This document shows positions 26,294 to 35,720 of a DNA stretch of 48,734 nt, one piece after another (within the stretch, counting starts at the first letter, position 1; every line of letters begins with the position of its first letter). Source of the stretch: an uncultured Bacteroides sp. GTDB lineage: Bacteria; Bacteroidota; Bacteroidia; Bacteroidales; Bacteroidaceae. The DNA lies in the NCBI RefSeq assembly GCF_959029255.1, contig NZ_CAUFUE010000032.1:1-48734 (forward strand), given 5' to 3'. Both the position numbers and the translations under genes were made by a program. The notes beneath the pieces are model-generated. The model worked only from the letters and a program-made list of their open reading frames with translations, did no database searches and was not told the origin of the DNA.

Positions 26294-27487
26294 ATGAAAA
26301 AGATTCTAATGTTGCTGGCTATAGCCGGCGTGTCTTCTGTTGCAATGGCGCAACAAAAGCCTGTTGTTGTAGAACAAATTGACGTTATCCAGTTACAGGA
26401 TAAATATCAGGTAATCACCAATCCTTTCTGGAGTAATTGGTTTTTCTCTATCGGTGGCGGTGCCTCGGTTATGTATGGAGATAATGACCAGCAGTTGGGT
26501 AGCTTTGGTAAGCGTATCAGTCCGACAATGAATATTTCTGTTGGTAAATGGTTTACTCCCGGTTTGGGACTGCGTTTACAATATAGCGGTCTTCAGGCAA
26601 AAGGTTTCACAATGGATCCTTCAGCCGACTACGTAAGAGGAACTCAACGTAGCAATGGTTCCTACAAACAACGTTTTGATTACATGAACTTCCATGGTGA
26701 TGTAATGTTCAATTTAAACGCGCTTTTCGGTGGATACAATCAGTATCGTGTATATGAAATTATCCCTTACCTGGGTGCCGGTATCACTCATAACTACACA
26801 AAACCTCATCGCGAAGCCCTGGCTGTAAACGCCGGTATTATCAATCGCTTCCGCATTTCGAATGCGATAGATATTAATCTCGAATTGAGTGCGATGGGTG
26901 CAGAAGATAAGTTTGACGGTACAGTTGCCGGAAAGCGTGGTTATGACGGTGTATTCAGTGCAACTCTCGGTTTGACTTACCACTTCCCGAAGCGTGGCTT
27001 TGCCCGTCCGATGCCGCAATTGATTTCTGCTGTCGAACTGGCTGCAATGCAACAGCAAATTGCTGATATGGCTGCTGCAAACCAACAGTTACAATCTGCA
27101 TTGATGACTGCTCAAAACAGACCGGTAGAAGTATCGGAAACAGAAGTTGTCGTTACTGATCCGGATATTGCACCGCGTACCGTATTCTTCAATATCGGTT
27201 CTGCCGAAATATCTCCGCGTGAGTTGATGAACATTTCTTATCTGGCAAAACAGATGCAGGAATTCCCGAATGCAACTTACACTGTAAACGGTTATGCTGA
27301 CTCTGCAACAGGTACTCCTGCATTCAACCAGGAATTGAGCTTGAAACGTGCACAGGCTGTAGTCAATGTATTGGTGAAGGACTATGGTATCTCTGCTGAC
27401 CGTCTGAAAATTGCTGCCGGTGGTGGTGTCGACAAGTTTGGACAACCTATCCTGAACCGTGTGGTATTGGTAAAATCTGCTAATTGA
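26294..27487 (+). CDS. OmpA-family outer membrane protein
   Basis: A 397-residue outer membrane protein. It has a signal peptide (KKILMLLAIAGVSSVAMAQ), an N-terminal beta-barrel with many aromatic girdle residues and a linker rich in Gln/Ala (AAMQQQIADMAAANQQLQSA). A C-terminal OmpA domain (about 290-397) includes NGYADSATGT and LSLKRAQAVV for peptidoglycan binding. I use ATG 26294; an in-frame TTG at 26285 adds only three residues. It tethers the outer membrane to the cell wall. It is monocistronic and closed by a strong terminator. Confidence 0.93.
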   Translation: MKKILMLLAIAGVSSVAMAQQKPVVVEQIDVIQLQDKYQVITNPFWSNWFFSIGGGASVMYGDNDQQLGSFGKRISPTMNISVGKWFTPGLGLRLQYSGLQAKGFTMDPSADYVRGTQRSNGSYKQRFDYMNFHGDVMFNLNALFGGYNQYRVYEIIPYLGAGITHNYTKPHREALAVNAGIINRFRISNAIDINLELSAMGAEDKFDGTVAGKRGYDGVFSATLGLTYHFPKRGFARPMPQLISAVELAAMQQQIADMAAANQQLQSALMTAQNRPVEVSETEVVVTDPDIAPRTVFFNIGSAEISPRELMNISYLAKQMQEFPNATYTVNGYADSATGTPAFNQELSLKRAQAVVNVLVKDYGISADRLKIAAGGGVDKFGQPILNRVVLVKSAN

Positions 27488-27510
27488 TATAGTTAGTTTA
27501 TAATAAAGGA

Positions 27511-27555
27511 TTCCCCAAGAGTAAGGTCTTTCCAAGCTCTTGGGGAATTTTTTTG
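27511..27555 (+). terminator. Terminator after the OmpA-family gene
   Basis: An 11-bp perfect stem (27511-27521 with 27537-27547) is followed by an 8-nt T run. It faces the 3' end of the glycoside hydrolase gene and separates core genes from the accessory locus. Confidence 0.9.
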
Positions 27556-27576
27556 TTTAAACTTTCAAGGATTTTG

Positions 27577-29838
27577 TCATTCTTTTTTTGATTTCTTTCC
27601 GAAACATTGGTTAGAGGTGTTATTGAGTGGACGGATTACAAAATCAGTAGAAGCACCTTCCGGATAGATAATCATTTCTTCACCTTTTCTTAAATCTATC
27701 TGATAGGTTTGCCGGCCGATAGATTGTACTTTTAGGGTACGTTTACTTTTGAATACCGGTCGCATGATATCTGTAACAATAATACAAGGTTCTCCTGCAA
27801 GACTCTTGACTTGTATAAATGCCGTTTTACCTGCTTTTCTACTTGCTGTAACCATGAAAGCTCCTTCTGTGCGCAGGCTGCTGTAGGCAACATCTTGCCA
27901 GGTATCCGGTACGGCGGGAAAAATCCGAATTTTACCACCCCAGCTTTGTAATATCATATCATGTATTGATTGTACGGCAGACAATGGCGTTTCAATAACA
28001 GGTCCCGCTTCTCTGTACAAGGTATTTACGCTCAGAAAACGTCCAAACAATTTATTTAAGTAGGCTAAAGCATCATTCCCTTTGCCCAAAGCGGAAGAAA
28101 TAGAGGAAGCTCCGGTAAGGGAATACCCCTGATGTGCTCCGGTTTTGCTTTGCCAGAAGTGGAGTGATTTCTCAATAAGTTCGACATCTCCAGAATGCTC
28201 TTTATTGATAAGATACAAAGGATAAACAGCCAATAAATGTGAGTAGTGACGGTGTGAGAATGCGTAAGGAGTATCTTTCCCGATAAATAGTCCGTTCCCA
28301 TCCATGGGGTATGGAGTCAGATTTTTTAAAACGTTTTTCCATTCAACCATCAGTGGGTCATTTATTTTTAATCGTTCTGATGCTTGTATCAGTGTTTGAC
28401 ATCCCCATCGAAGCAATGCAAGGTCAAAGTTACAATCTTCGGCACTGCCATATTCCGGAGAATAAGTTTTAGGCAAATGTAACTTTCCATCGGACTCTTT
28501 ACGAAGAAAATGCAAATAGTAGTTGACGGCACCTTTGAGTAGCGGGAATAATTTCTCACGCAAAAGTGTATCATCCATTTTATGACGATATATCAGCCAT
28601 AAGCTGTGGCATGCCCAGGTCAGATTACCTATTTCAGGATCGTGAGTAACTCCCGGAATGCCTACTTGCTCGGAAACACATTGAAAATTAGAGGTACGCC
28701 CTAACCCTAAAGCGTCATTACGATATGCTTCCGGAATATTTCTGCGCAATTGATCCATATTGTTGTATAAAGCATTTTCCAAAGAACTTGCCAATTCCAA
28801 TCTGTTAGCTGCATTCAACGGCCAATAAGTCAGCTGTACATTTAAGTTCCACCAAGCATAAGGCCAGGGCGTTTCCGTCAACCACGGACCGGTACAATCT
28901 ATCAAAGCTCTGTCTGCCCGGGTTGCCGAAGCCAGTTTGTACATCTGTATCCAGTAAAAATTCTCTTTAACTCCTTCGGGCAGTGTGATGAAACTGGCCG
29001 GATAATAAGCATTCCACCATTGGCGGTGAGTCTTTACCAACTTTTTATATCCAATATGAAGTGCTTCGTTTAATTCCTTCTGACAGATAGTGCGGGCATT
29101 GCTTTCTGGATAAGAGTGAGTCAGGTTTACCCACAATACCCGTTCTCCTTTTTGTTTTGTCTCTTTCCAGCCGACTGCGGTTTCACCACCGGCTTGCAAC
29201 TTTTGATAAGACATGCCGTCTGTTGATGTACCGGTTATTTCGGGTGCAGGGTTAAGTGGGTAATCTTCAGGAACTGTAATCCAAGGTCCTTTACTTTTAG
29301 CAAATAAATATCGCGGGCTTTCAGATGGAGCCGGCACCCATTCCCATTGGAAATCACCTTCGTCTCCCTCGGTGGTAACTTTGGTGATGATTACCATTTT
29401 GTCACTGTGAACAATACTGCTCAGATGGATTTTCCCGGAAGTCGTCACTATGTCGGCTGTTGTCTCTGCATTCCATAAGTTTAAGCGCATCTTTCCATCA
29501 AGAATCTTACCTTTGGGATGCAGGGCGAAATGCCCGGTTAATAATCGTCCGGTAGAGAATAGCCCTGTATCATTTGTCCGGTGGTCATGTACGGCGCAAT
29601 TTCCTGTTTCCAGCCGGATGTAATTTTGTCCCGGTTCTTTGTAAATCATCAGGCCTAGCATGCCATTTCCCATATAAGCTGATTCGTACCAATATTCGGG
29701 AAGAGTTTCCCATACCATATCCTGCTTGCTCATGAACTGTTCCCAGTCTACGTCCAATTTGACGGGAATGGAGGCAAAACCTGTGATGCTGCTTAGCAGA
29801 CCAATACAAATGAAAAGTAAGGTTTTAAATTTCGTCAT
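27577..29838 (-). CDS. GH95-like glycoside hydrolase (six-hairpin), divergent
   Basis: A 753-residue exported protein (signal peptide TKFKTLLFICIGLLSSITGFA) with the layout of GH95 alpha-L-fucosidases. The N-terminal beta domain has YESAYMGNGMLGLMIY, and an (alpha/alpha)6 barrel follows. Visible family points are N331 and N333 in WWNLNVQLTYW, E462 in TYSPEYG (position of the general acid), HRHYSHLLAVYP (529-540) and LQSWGGKIRIFPAVPDTW. Typical GH95 enzymes have the catalytic Asp in IDGNFG; here the equivalent reads IETPLS, with E616. Substrate is therefore uncertain: fucosylated mucin-type glycan is a guess from family and neighbours. It is the last gene of the locus, behind a hairpin terminator. 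Confidence 0.72.
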   Translation of the reverse strand: MTKFKTLLFICIGLLSSITGFASIPVKLDVDWEQFMSKQDMVWETLPEYWYESAYMGNGMLGLMIYKEPGQNYIRLETGNCAVHDHRTNDTGLFSTGRLLTGHFALHPKGKILDGKMRLNLWNAETTADIVTTSGKIHLSSIVHSDKMVIITKVTTEGDEGDFQWEWVPAPSESPRYLFAKSKGPWITVPEDYPLNPAPEITGTSTDGMSYQKLQAGGETAVGWKETKQKGERVLWVNLTHSYPESNARTICQKELNEALHIGYKKLVKTHRQWWNAYYPASFITLPEGVKENFYWIQMYKLASATRADRALIDCTGPWLTETPWPYAWWNLNVQLTYWPLNAANRLELASSLENALYNNMDQLRRNIPEAYRNDALGLGRTSNFQCVSEQVGIPGVTHDPEIGNLTWACHSLWLIYRHKMDDTLLREKLFPLLKGAVNYYLHFLRKESDGKLHLPKTYSPEYGSAEDCNFDLALLRWGCQTLIQASERLKINDPLMVEWKNVLKNLTPYPMDGNGLFIGKDTPYAFSHRHYSHLLAVYPLYLINKEHSGDVELIEKSLHFWQSKTGAHQGYSLTGASSISSALGKGNDALAYLNKLFGRFLSVNTLYREAGPVIETPLSAVQSIHDMILQSWGGKIRIFPAVPDTWQDVAYSSLRTEGAFMVTASRKAGKTAFIQVKSLAGEPCIIVTDIMRPVFKSKRTLKVQSIGRQTYQIDLRKGEEMIIYPEGASTDFVIRPLNNTSNQCFGKKSKKE

Positions 29839-29905
29839 TTTAGGTAATATGTTTATTTTAAGTTAGTGTTTAATCTCGTATAGTTAATATCTCATTGCTT
29901 CTTTA

Positions 29906-29943
29906 ATAAAAAAGCTGCGCTAAAATAATAATTTTAATGCAGC
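29906..29943 (-). terminator. Terminator or attenuator inside the polysaccharide locus
   Basis: On the minus strand, 29943-29931 pairs with 29926-29913 across a 4-nt loop with about two mismatches, followed by a U run from the A tract at 29907-29912. It lies between the BACON lipoprotein and the GH95-like gene, so the hydrolase is probably expressed below the upstream genes. No -7 box is visible between it and the hydrolase start. Confidence 0.65.
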
Positions 29944-29982
29944 CTTTTACTTTACAAAACGCAAAACTAATGTATTAGAGCG

Positions 29983-31158
29983 TTATTTCTTATTTGCATA
30001 ATTGAGTCCTAGATTGAATTCACCAATTTGAACGGTATTTCCACTAGTTGTAGTGTAACCTGTATATTGTACTTTTACATATCGGTATTTTCCTGTTTCC
30101 GCGAGATTATTTGTTCCGGATTTTATAGTGATTTCGTTACCGATTTGAGTGAACTGGACATTGTCATTGCTACCATAAATTTTGGCTTTCTGCAAATATA
30201 GTACAGAACTGCCACCACCAGTTCTGTGTTTCAGGACAAAGAAATTGAATTCTTGTTGCGTTTTCATATCAATGATAAAGTAGATTTCATCATTCTTCCA
30301 GGTTGCCACTTTCTTATTCGCAGCATTTATTTTAGGAAGTGAGAGGAAAGTTGCTGTGTTATCGTCAAATAAATGTTCCGGCTTTCCGCTTGTATTATCA
30401 GGCACATAATTTGTCTTTTTACCATCTTTCATATAGGTGACGGAAGTGTCTACTGTCCACTTTTCATTTATCGGATTGAAAATAACTTCATTAATAATTT
30501 CGATTGAAGCCTGAGCCGTTATTTCACTGCCATCTGTTGTAGTAATATCGATAGTGGCAGTACCACCGCCTATACAGCTTAAAATTCCATCATCGGAGAT
30601 TTGAATTTTGTCTTCACTTCCTTTGGCTACGGTAAATTTCAAAGTCTTGTAACTTGCGTTTTCAGGCAATACCGAAGTCGTTTCATTCAGGTTGAGTGTT
30701 TCGTTCATGCGGATGGAAGCAGGCATATCCAGTGTTAATATGTTTGTTACCAGCGTAGGCGGTGCATCCTCTTGCTTGATGCTGAACTTTACCTGATGTT
30801 TCTCATCATAGCATAGTGTGAAAGTAGTCTCCCTTTCTTGTACACTTTCCGATTTTTCGGCTTTGATTAGTATAATATTGCGCCCCAACTCTTTGTCATA
30901 TTGAATTTGTGCTGAAGCCCATGTAACCTCACCGACCACATAAACCACTGAAGCATCCAGCCCATCAGCCAGTATATAGTCTTTCCGGACTTCGCCACCT
31001 TCCCAGGATAGGGTTGGTAATTCTTCGCCGGAGAGTGTGACCCAGTTGTCGGGTACTATAATATCCTTGTCTTCATCATCGCATCCTGTAATGGAGAAAC
31101 TCATGATAAGTAACATCAGCAGAGCTTTGGTTACGTTCATTACATTGTTCTTATTCAT
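29983..31158 (-). CDS. Surface lipoprotein with BACON-like, Big2-like and discoidin-like domains
   Basis: A 391-residue lipoprotein with lipid-anchored C26 (SITGCDDEDKD). The acidic run after the Cys resembles the Bacteroidetes surface-export signal. Domains in order are a BACON-like fold (about 35-130), a bacterial Ig-like Big2 module (about 138-222, ending DDGILSCIGGGTATID) and an F5/8 type C (discoidin)-like module (about 232-391). It has no catalytic motif. The inferred role is a surface glycan-binding protein for the locus. Its N-terminal domain is homologous to that of the M60 protein upstream. Confidence 0.8.
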   Translation of the reverse strand: MNKNNVMNVTKALLMLLIMSFSITGCDDEDKDIIVPDNWVTLSGEELPTLSWEGGEVRKDYILADGLDASVVYVVGEVTWASAQIQYDKELGRNIILIKAEKSESVQERETTFTLCYDEKHQVKFSIKQEDAPPTLVTNILTLDMPASIRMNETLNLNETTSVLPENASYKTLKFTVAKGSEDKIQISDDGILSCIGGGTATIDITTTDGSEITAQASIEIINEVIFNPINEKWTVDTSVTYMKDGKKTNYVPDNTSGKPEHLFDDNTATFLSLPKINAANKKVATWKNDEIYFIIDMKTQQEFNFFVLKHRTGGGSSVLYLQKAKIYGSNDNVQFTQIGNEITIKSGTNNLAETGKYRYVKVQYTGYTTTSGNTVQIGEFNLGLNYANKK

Positions 31159-31209
31159 ATTTCTTTTACTTATTAGTTTATTACTTAATTTTCTTCTAAA
31201 ATCGAATTA

Positions 31210-33570
31210 TTATTCTTTAAAAGATTCCCAGTTTTTGTCTGTAATCAGGTGTAAGTTGCTTGGCGCTTTCTTTGTTAGATTTAACTTTTTGATAGCAGTT
31301 TCCAATTTTGTTATTTGAGCATCGGTAATCGTGACTGTTTTATCCCCGTAGTCATAGACGTCTGTTGTTCCTGTTCTTAGAAAACCCATTTTTTTGAAAT
31401 AGTCGGTAAAATCAATATGGGCTTGTTTACATACGTTGTAAACGAATAACAACTGCCATACACCTTCTGTCTCTTTTTTAGCGTCTATTGAGGCATAGTC
31501 ATAATTACGATAGTATTCGTATAAGTCACGATAAAAATCTTTTTGACCTAATGCATCCACCATGTAAAGTTTTAATTGCCAGAAAGGAACTAGCTTTTCG
31601 TTGCAGTAATCATAACTATCCCCTTTGCAATGCATGGCTGTTTTAAAATGCTCAATAGCACTACCGTAATAACCGTTTTCATACTCCTTGTTTTCTTCTA
31701 ACAGATGGGAATACTTCAACAGTTCCCAGCGCACATGCATCGCCATGAGATTATTGGTTACTTCCGTCATTCCTGCCCATTTCAAGCCAGGACGGGTCTG
31801 GTTGCAATGACCAACTTCGTGTGCTGGTCCCCAACAACGCTCGGCAAACTTATCCGGTTGGCAGAATATTTCATCATATTTCATGCTGCTGCCTGGATTG
31901 TAGACGGTACGATAATGTGTCGCATTGGGACTTTTTGCCTTGTAATCGATGCAAAGATGCATTCGGTTGTTGAATTCTTTATGGTATTTGAATAAACCCA
32001 TAAAATCCCATTCCATCTCTAGTAAACGATCGGTATTTTCAAGCGTTTTGGTGATTTGAGTATTGGCTGCTTTGAAATCTTTCACCTTCCAAGTCACATG
32101 TGAATACCTACCTATAGCGTCAATATCTTGATAATTAGCATTGTCCAGTATTTTTCTCCAATCGGCTTCGCTGTGCTTGCTGATGTCAAAGTAACCGTTC
32201 TGCTTGCCTGCTCCGAAGTGTACTTGTACGGTTTTATCCTTGATAATTTGCTTCTGTGCCTGTGTCGCTTCTTTGGCAGGCAACGGAATGTCGTCATCCA
32301 CATGATTCAGAATATAAATCAGACCGCCAATTTCTACTTTCACTTGGTTATAACCTTCTTTCAGGTCATAAGTTTTGAAGTTATTATAGCCGCCGTTGAG
32401 GTCTTGAATCAACATGGATATTTTGCCGCCTTCGTAGATTTTTCCTACCCATATTGGCAGTGTTTCTCCTGCTTTGGCGTAGATACCTGTTGGATTGTCC
32501 CGCAAACTGTACTTGTTTGTACGGTTTTTATCAGCCATGATATCCGGTTTTTGATAGGGACGATAATCTGCAAGGCGCCAACTGGTGTCGTAATTCCCAT
32601 TAAACAAAGCTACGGATAAATCTCTCAGATATTCGTCAGGATTTTGCTTGAGTTGCTTTTCCGTCCACCCATCTTTAAGTTTCAATCCCATATTATCGAT
32701 GAAAAGCCCGCTGGTATCAAACTTACGACTATTTTCTGTGTAGAACTCCATTTCGGCGCAACAGATACGGTTATTATGTGATGAATTAATATCAAAACGC
32801 ACTTTTAATACGTTTTCAATACCTTCATTCAGCTTAATGTTCGTCGTGTTGTAATTTTGTTCTCCACGAATACATTCCGTAACCTTTTTCCAGATGTCAG
32901 GACTATCGGCGGTGGTTACATATACAGTGAATTCATTGAATGCACCATCGCGGGTGTCATTCGTACGTGGAACATAAACAATATAGTCCAGCTTTGAAGC
33001 CTCTTTGAAAGAGTATTCAATGATGAAAGGCCAATTGTTAAATCCGCCATACTTGCTGTTGAAATAGCTGTTATGGTCGCCATCAAAAGACTTTTCTATT
33101 TCCAGGTCCGGTTGTTCCGTTGTAGCAGTAGCCGAAGCTACTGCTATTTTGGAATCAGCCATACTGGGAGAGGCCTCTTGAGAAATAGATATTTGTATTT
33201 TGTGGTTATCATCATAAGCTAAAGTCAACAGAGTGCTACGTGTAATTTCCACATAAGATTGTTCACACTGAATCATTAGCTTGCCGTTCTCAAAGGTTGC
33301 GGTAATATAGTCTTCCCCTCCCTTGTTGAATGTTTGCGCAATCTTTTCTACATCAAGTCCGGAAGCAAGTGTGCCTATCTCCATTTTTCCACCTTCATAA
33401 CCGAAACGCAAGGGTGATGTCGCAGATATGGTCAGCCAGTTATCAGGGATAACTTCTTTTGCTGTATCGTCGCTGCATGCATTTAAAGGTAGAAAGGCGA
33501 AAATCAGCAGCAATAAAAGCAGATAGGATACTCCTGTTTCTTTTATTGTATGTGTCTTTGTCTTTTTCAT
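31210..33570 (-). CDS. M60-family (enhancin/mucinase-like) metalloprotease lipoprotein
   Basis: A 786-residue lipoprotein with lipid-anchored C32 (LPLNACSDD). The order of domains is BACON-like (about 41-137), discoidin-like (about 139-290) and an M60 peptidase domain (about 300-700). The zinc site is H584-E-V-G-H588, and E603 in GMTEVTN is the third ligand, giving the M60 pattern HExxH-(8-28)-E with 14 residues between. M60 proteases of gut Bacteroides cleave mucin-type glycoproteins, often next to O-glycans. As an anchored surface enzyme it would cut a glycoprotein and pass fragments to the SusC/SusD pair. Confidence 0.9.
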   Translation of the reverse strand: MKKTKTHTIKETGVSYLLLLLLIFAFLPLNACSDDTAKEVIPDNWLTISATSPLRFGYEGGKMEIGTLASGLDVEKIAQTFNKGGEDYITATFENGKLMIQCEQSYVEITRSTLLTLAYDDNHKIQISISQEASPSMADSKIAVASATATTEQPDLEIEKSFDGDHNSYFNSKYGGFNNWPFIIEYSFKEASKLDYIVYVPRTNDTRDGAFNEFTVYVTTADSPDIWKKVTECIRGEQNYNTTNIKLNEGIENVLKVRFDINSSHNNRICCAEMEFYTENSRKFDTSGLFIDNMGLKLKDGWTEKQLKQNPDEYLRDLSVALFNGNYDTSWRLADYRPYQKPDIMADKNRTNKYSLRDNPTGIYAKAGETLPIWVGKIYEGGKISMLIQDLNGGYNNFKTYDLKEGYNQVKVEIGGLIYILNHVDDDIPLPAKEATQAQKQIIKDKTVQVHFGAGKQNGYFDISKHSEADWRKILDNANYQDIDAIGRYSHVTWKVKDFKAANTQITKTLENTDRLLEMEWDFMGLFKYHKEFNNRMHLCIDYKAKSPNATHYRTVYNPGSSMKYDEIFCQPDKFAERCWGPAHEVGHCNQTRPGLKWAGMTEVTNNLMAMHVRWELLKYSHLLEENKEYENGYYGSAIEHFKTAMHCKGDSYDYCNEKLVPFWQLKLYMVDALGQKDFYRDLYEYYRNYDYASIDAKKETEGVWQLLFVYNVCKQAHIDFTDYFKKMGFLRTGTTDVYDYGDKTVTITDAQITKLETAIKKLNLTKKAPSNLHLITDKNWESFKE

Positions 33571-33651
33571 GACTATATATCAGATTCTGCTATCAGATTA
33601 AATTAATTAAAAATTATTATGTCAGAGACTGTAAGGTTGGAAAAATTGTGA

Positions 33652-35709
33652 TTAATCAATCCAAAGCGGATTCTGGACAAGTAACTCACTCTTCTGCATT
33701 TCAGCATAAGGAACAGGATAGAGCAACATCGCTTTCTTCCATGGGTAACGGTCTATTACAGTACGGTTGTAGAATGTCCCCGGTCCATATTTGCCGACAA
33801 ATGTTTTTGCTGCCTTGTGTTTGGAATCCGTAAATTCTTCTACCGTTATTTTGGTAATATCCATGCCTGTGCGGATAAGGTTCTTGTCCTCATTATCCTT
33901 TATCCATGTCTTTCCATCTTCGGCTTTTGTCCATCCTGCCCTCATCCAACGGTGCGTATCGAAGTAATAGTTTCCTTCGCCGAACAATTCGACGATACGT
34001 TCCCTATAGATAGCTTCACGTTGTGCATCCTGGTCACCGATAACTCCGGTCTTGGTTCCGTCATCATTCATTTTCTGGTAACCCGGAATTCCTGCACGAT
34101 TACGCACTTTGTCCAGATATAGGATGATATCTTTATCTTTTGGGTCAATTTCATTCAGCACTTCAGCATAGTAAAGATAGAAATCGGCTAAACGGAAATA
34201 CACCCACGGGCGAATCCAACTTTTTACGCAGCCACTACTATTGGACATCATCTTACGATGGTTGAACTTATAGAGCAGGTAACCGCTACGGGCATTTGTA
34301 TCTTCTCCTTTGTAGGACGATTTGGAGGCTTTGCTGAAATAAGCTCCGAAGTCAGGATAGCTTGTCGGCTGAATGTGCCAGCTCTTTCCTTCGTAGGTAA
34401 CGGCAGCATAGAATCGCGGCTCGCGATTCACATACATATTGTAAATTTGCTTGTCTTTATGTTTGGTGCCGCTGCAAGGATTCACAATGTCTGTAAATCC
34501 GGTTTCATTATAAATGGCAGGGTTTTCTTCATCAATGGTTAAACCGTTTTGAGTGAAAAACATATCTACCATTTCCTGATAAGGACCTACGTTACCGCCA
34601 ATCGTAGTGTAATAGTTCAGGCCGTAAGGAGCGGTACGCGGTTCCATTCGGTAAGTAGTAGAGCTGTAGTCATTGTTCGGGTTTGCCCAGATGATTTCAT
34701 CATTCAGCCCCTGGAAGATTTCATAAATTGATAAATTGGGGTCTGGTTCACCGTTTGCCAGTGTGCTACTCTCATGTAACTTCATACCGTTTTGCTCGCA
34801 AAAATCAAGAAGAGTCTTTAGATGTTCTTTTGCTGTAATCCACCGGCTTGGATCGTTGTCTTCAAATAAACGCTTTCCATCCTTGTTCTTTATCTCCAAA
34901 GCTTCCTTATATCCGCCATTGAACAATGGAGAAGCGGCGTACACCCATAAACGAGCTCTTAGCGCCAATGCCGCAGCTTTGGTAGGACGTAGCATTTCAC
35001 TGTAGTTATAGCCGTCTTCCTGCTTGTATGTGTCAGGCAGAACGCCCTTATATTCACCGTCAATGACTTCATACAGAAGTTCGTCGATATGTTCTACGGT
35101 TTCCAGCACCGATGCACGCGGATAATCTTTGTTGAGTACTGTAGGGTCGGCAATTTCATCGTACATAAGGGGCACCGGTCCGTACAACTCGAATAACAGG
35201 AAGTAATAATAAGCTTTCAGATAAGTGGCATCCGCTTTCATCCGGCGAATATCATTGGGGGAAAGATACTTGCTGTCATCATCTCCCGGGTCTCCGAGGC
35301 TCTCAGGAACTTCTTTCAGAAATATGTTCGCTTGGCGTATCTCTTTGTAGCAAGTTGCCCATCGGTTGAAAGCCGTATTCTTGGGGGTATATGGATTCTG
35401 GCTATGTTTCAATACGGAAGGAACCGGGCAAACCAGTTCTCCGGAGAGGATAGCCCATGAATTGAAGAACCCACCGGCGGTGTTACCCACGTCTAAGCCG
35501 GTTTCCGAATAGTTGGGTAAGTTACTGTATAATTCCCCATACCATTTTTTCAGGTAAGTTACATTGGAGAATACCTCCTCTTTATCCAAGTTCTGTGCGA
35601 GTTCCTTGGATACATCCAGATAATCATCGCAAGAGCAGAATAGCCCGGTCATGGAAGCGATAGCTACTGCGCAAATATATTTCTTGATATTCATTTTCAT
35701 CGTTTTCAT
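33652..35709 (-). CDS. SusD/RagB-like nutrient-binding lipoprotein
   Basis: A 685-residue SusD-family protein. The signal peptide ends at a lipobox (MTGLFCSCDDYLDV), and the following DD fits surface export. The N-terminal helical TPR-like region contains the family pattern RQANIFLKEVPE and MKADATYLKAYYYFLLFELYG-like helices. The C-terminal part has YRERIVELFGEGNYYFDTHRW. SusD proteins form the lid of the SusC transporter and bind the glycan or glycopeptide. It starts 11 nt after susC, so the two are translationally linked. ATG 35700 or 35694 could also be the start. Confidence 0.94.
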   Translation of the reverse strand: MKTMKMNIKKYICAVAIASMTGLFCSCDDYLDVSKELAQNLDKEEVFSNVTYLKKWYGELYSNLPNYSETGLDVGNTAGGFFNSWAILSGELVCPVPSVLKHSQNPYTPKNTAFNRWATCYKEIRQANIFLKEVPESLGDPGDDDSKYLSPNDIRRMKADATYLKAYYYFLLFELYGPVPLMYDEIADPTVLNKDYPRASVLETVEHIDELLYEVIDGEYKGVLPDTYKQEDGYNYSEMLRPTKAAALALRARLWVYAASPLFNGGYKEALEIKNKDGKRLFEDNDPSRWITAKEHLKTLLDFCEQNGMKLHESSTLANGEPDPNLSIYEIFQGLNDEIIWANPNNDYSSTTYRMEPRTAPYGLNYYTTIGGNVGPYQEMVDMFFTQNGLTIDEENPAIYNETGFTDIVNPCSGTKHKDKQIYNMYVNREPRFYAAVTYEGKSWHIQPTSYPDFGAYFSKASKSSYKGEDTNARSGYLLYKFNHRKMMSNSSGCVKSWIRPWVYFRLADFYLYYAEVLNEIDPKDKDIILYLDKVRNRAGIPGYQKMNDDGTKTGVIGDQDAQREAIYRERIVELFGEGNYYFDTHRWMRAGWTKAEDGKTWIKDNEDKNLIRTGMDITKITVEEFTDSKHKAAKTFVGKYGPGTFYNRTVIDRYPWKKAMLLYPVPYAEMQKSELLVQNPLWID

Positions 35710-35720
35710 TTAAGAGTTAA

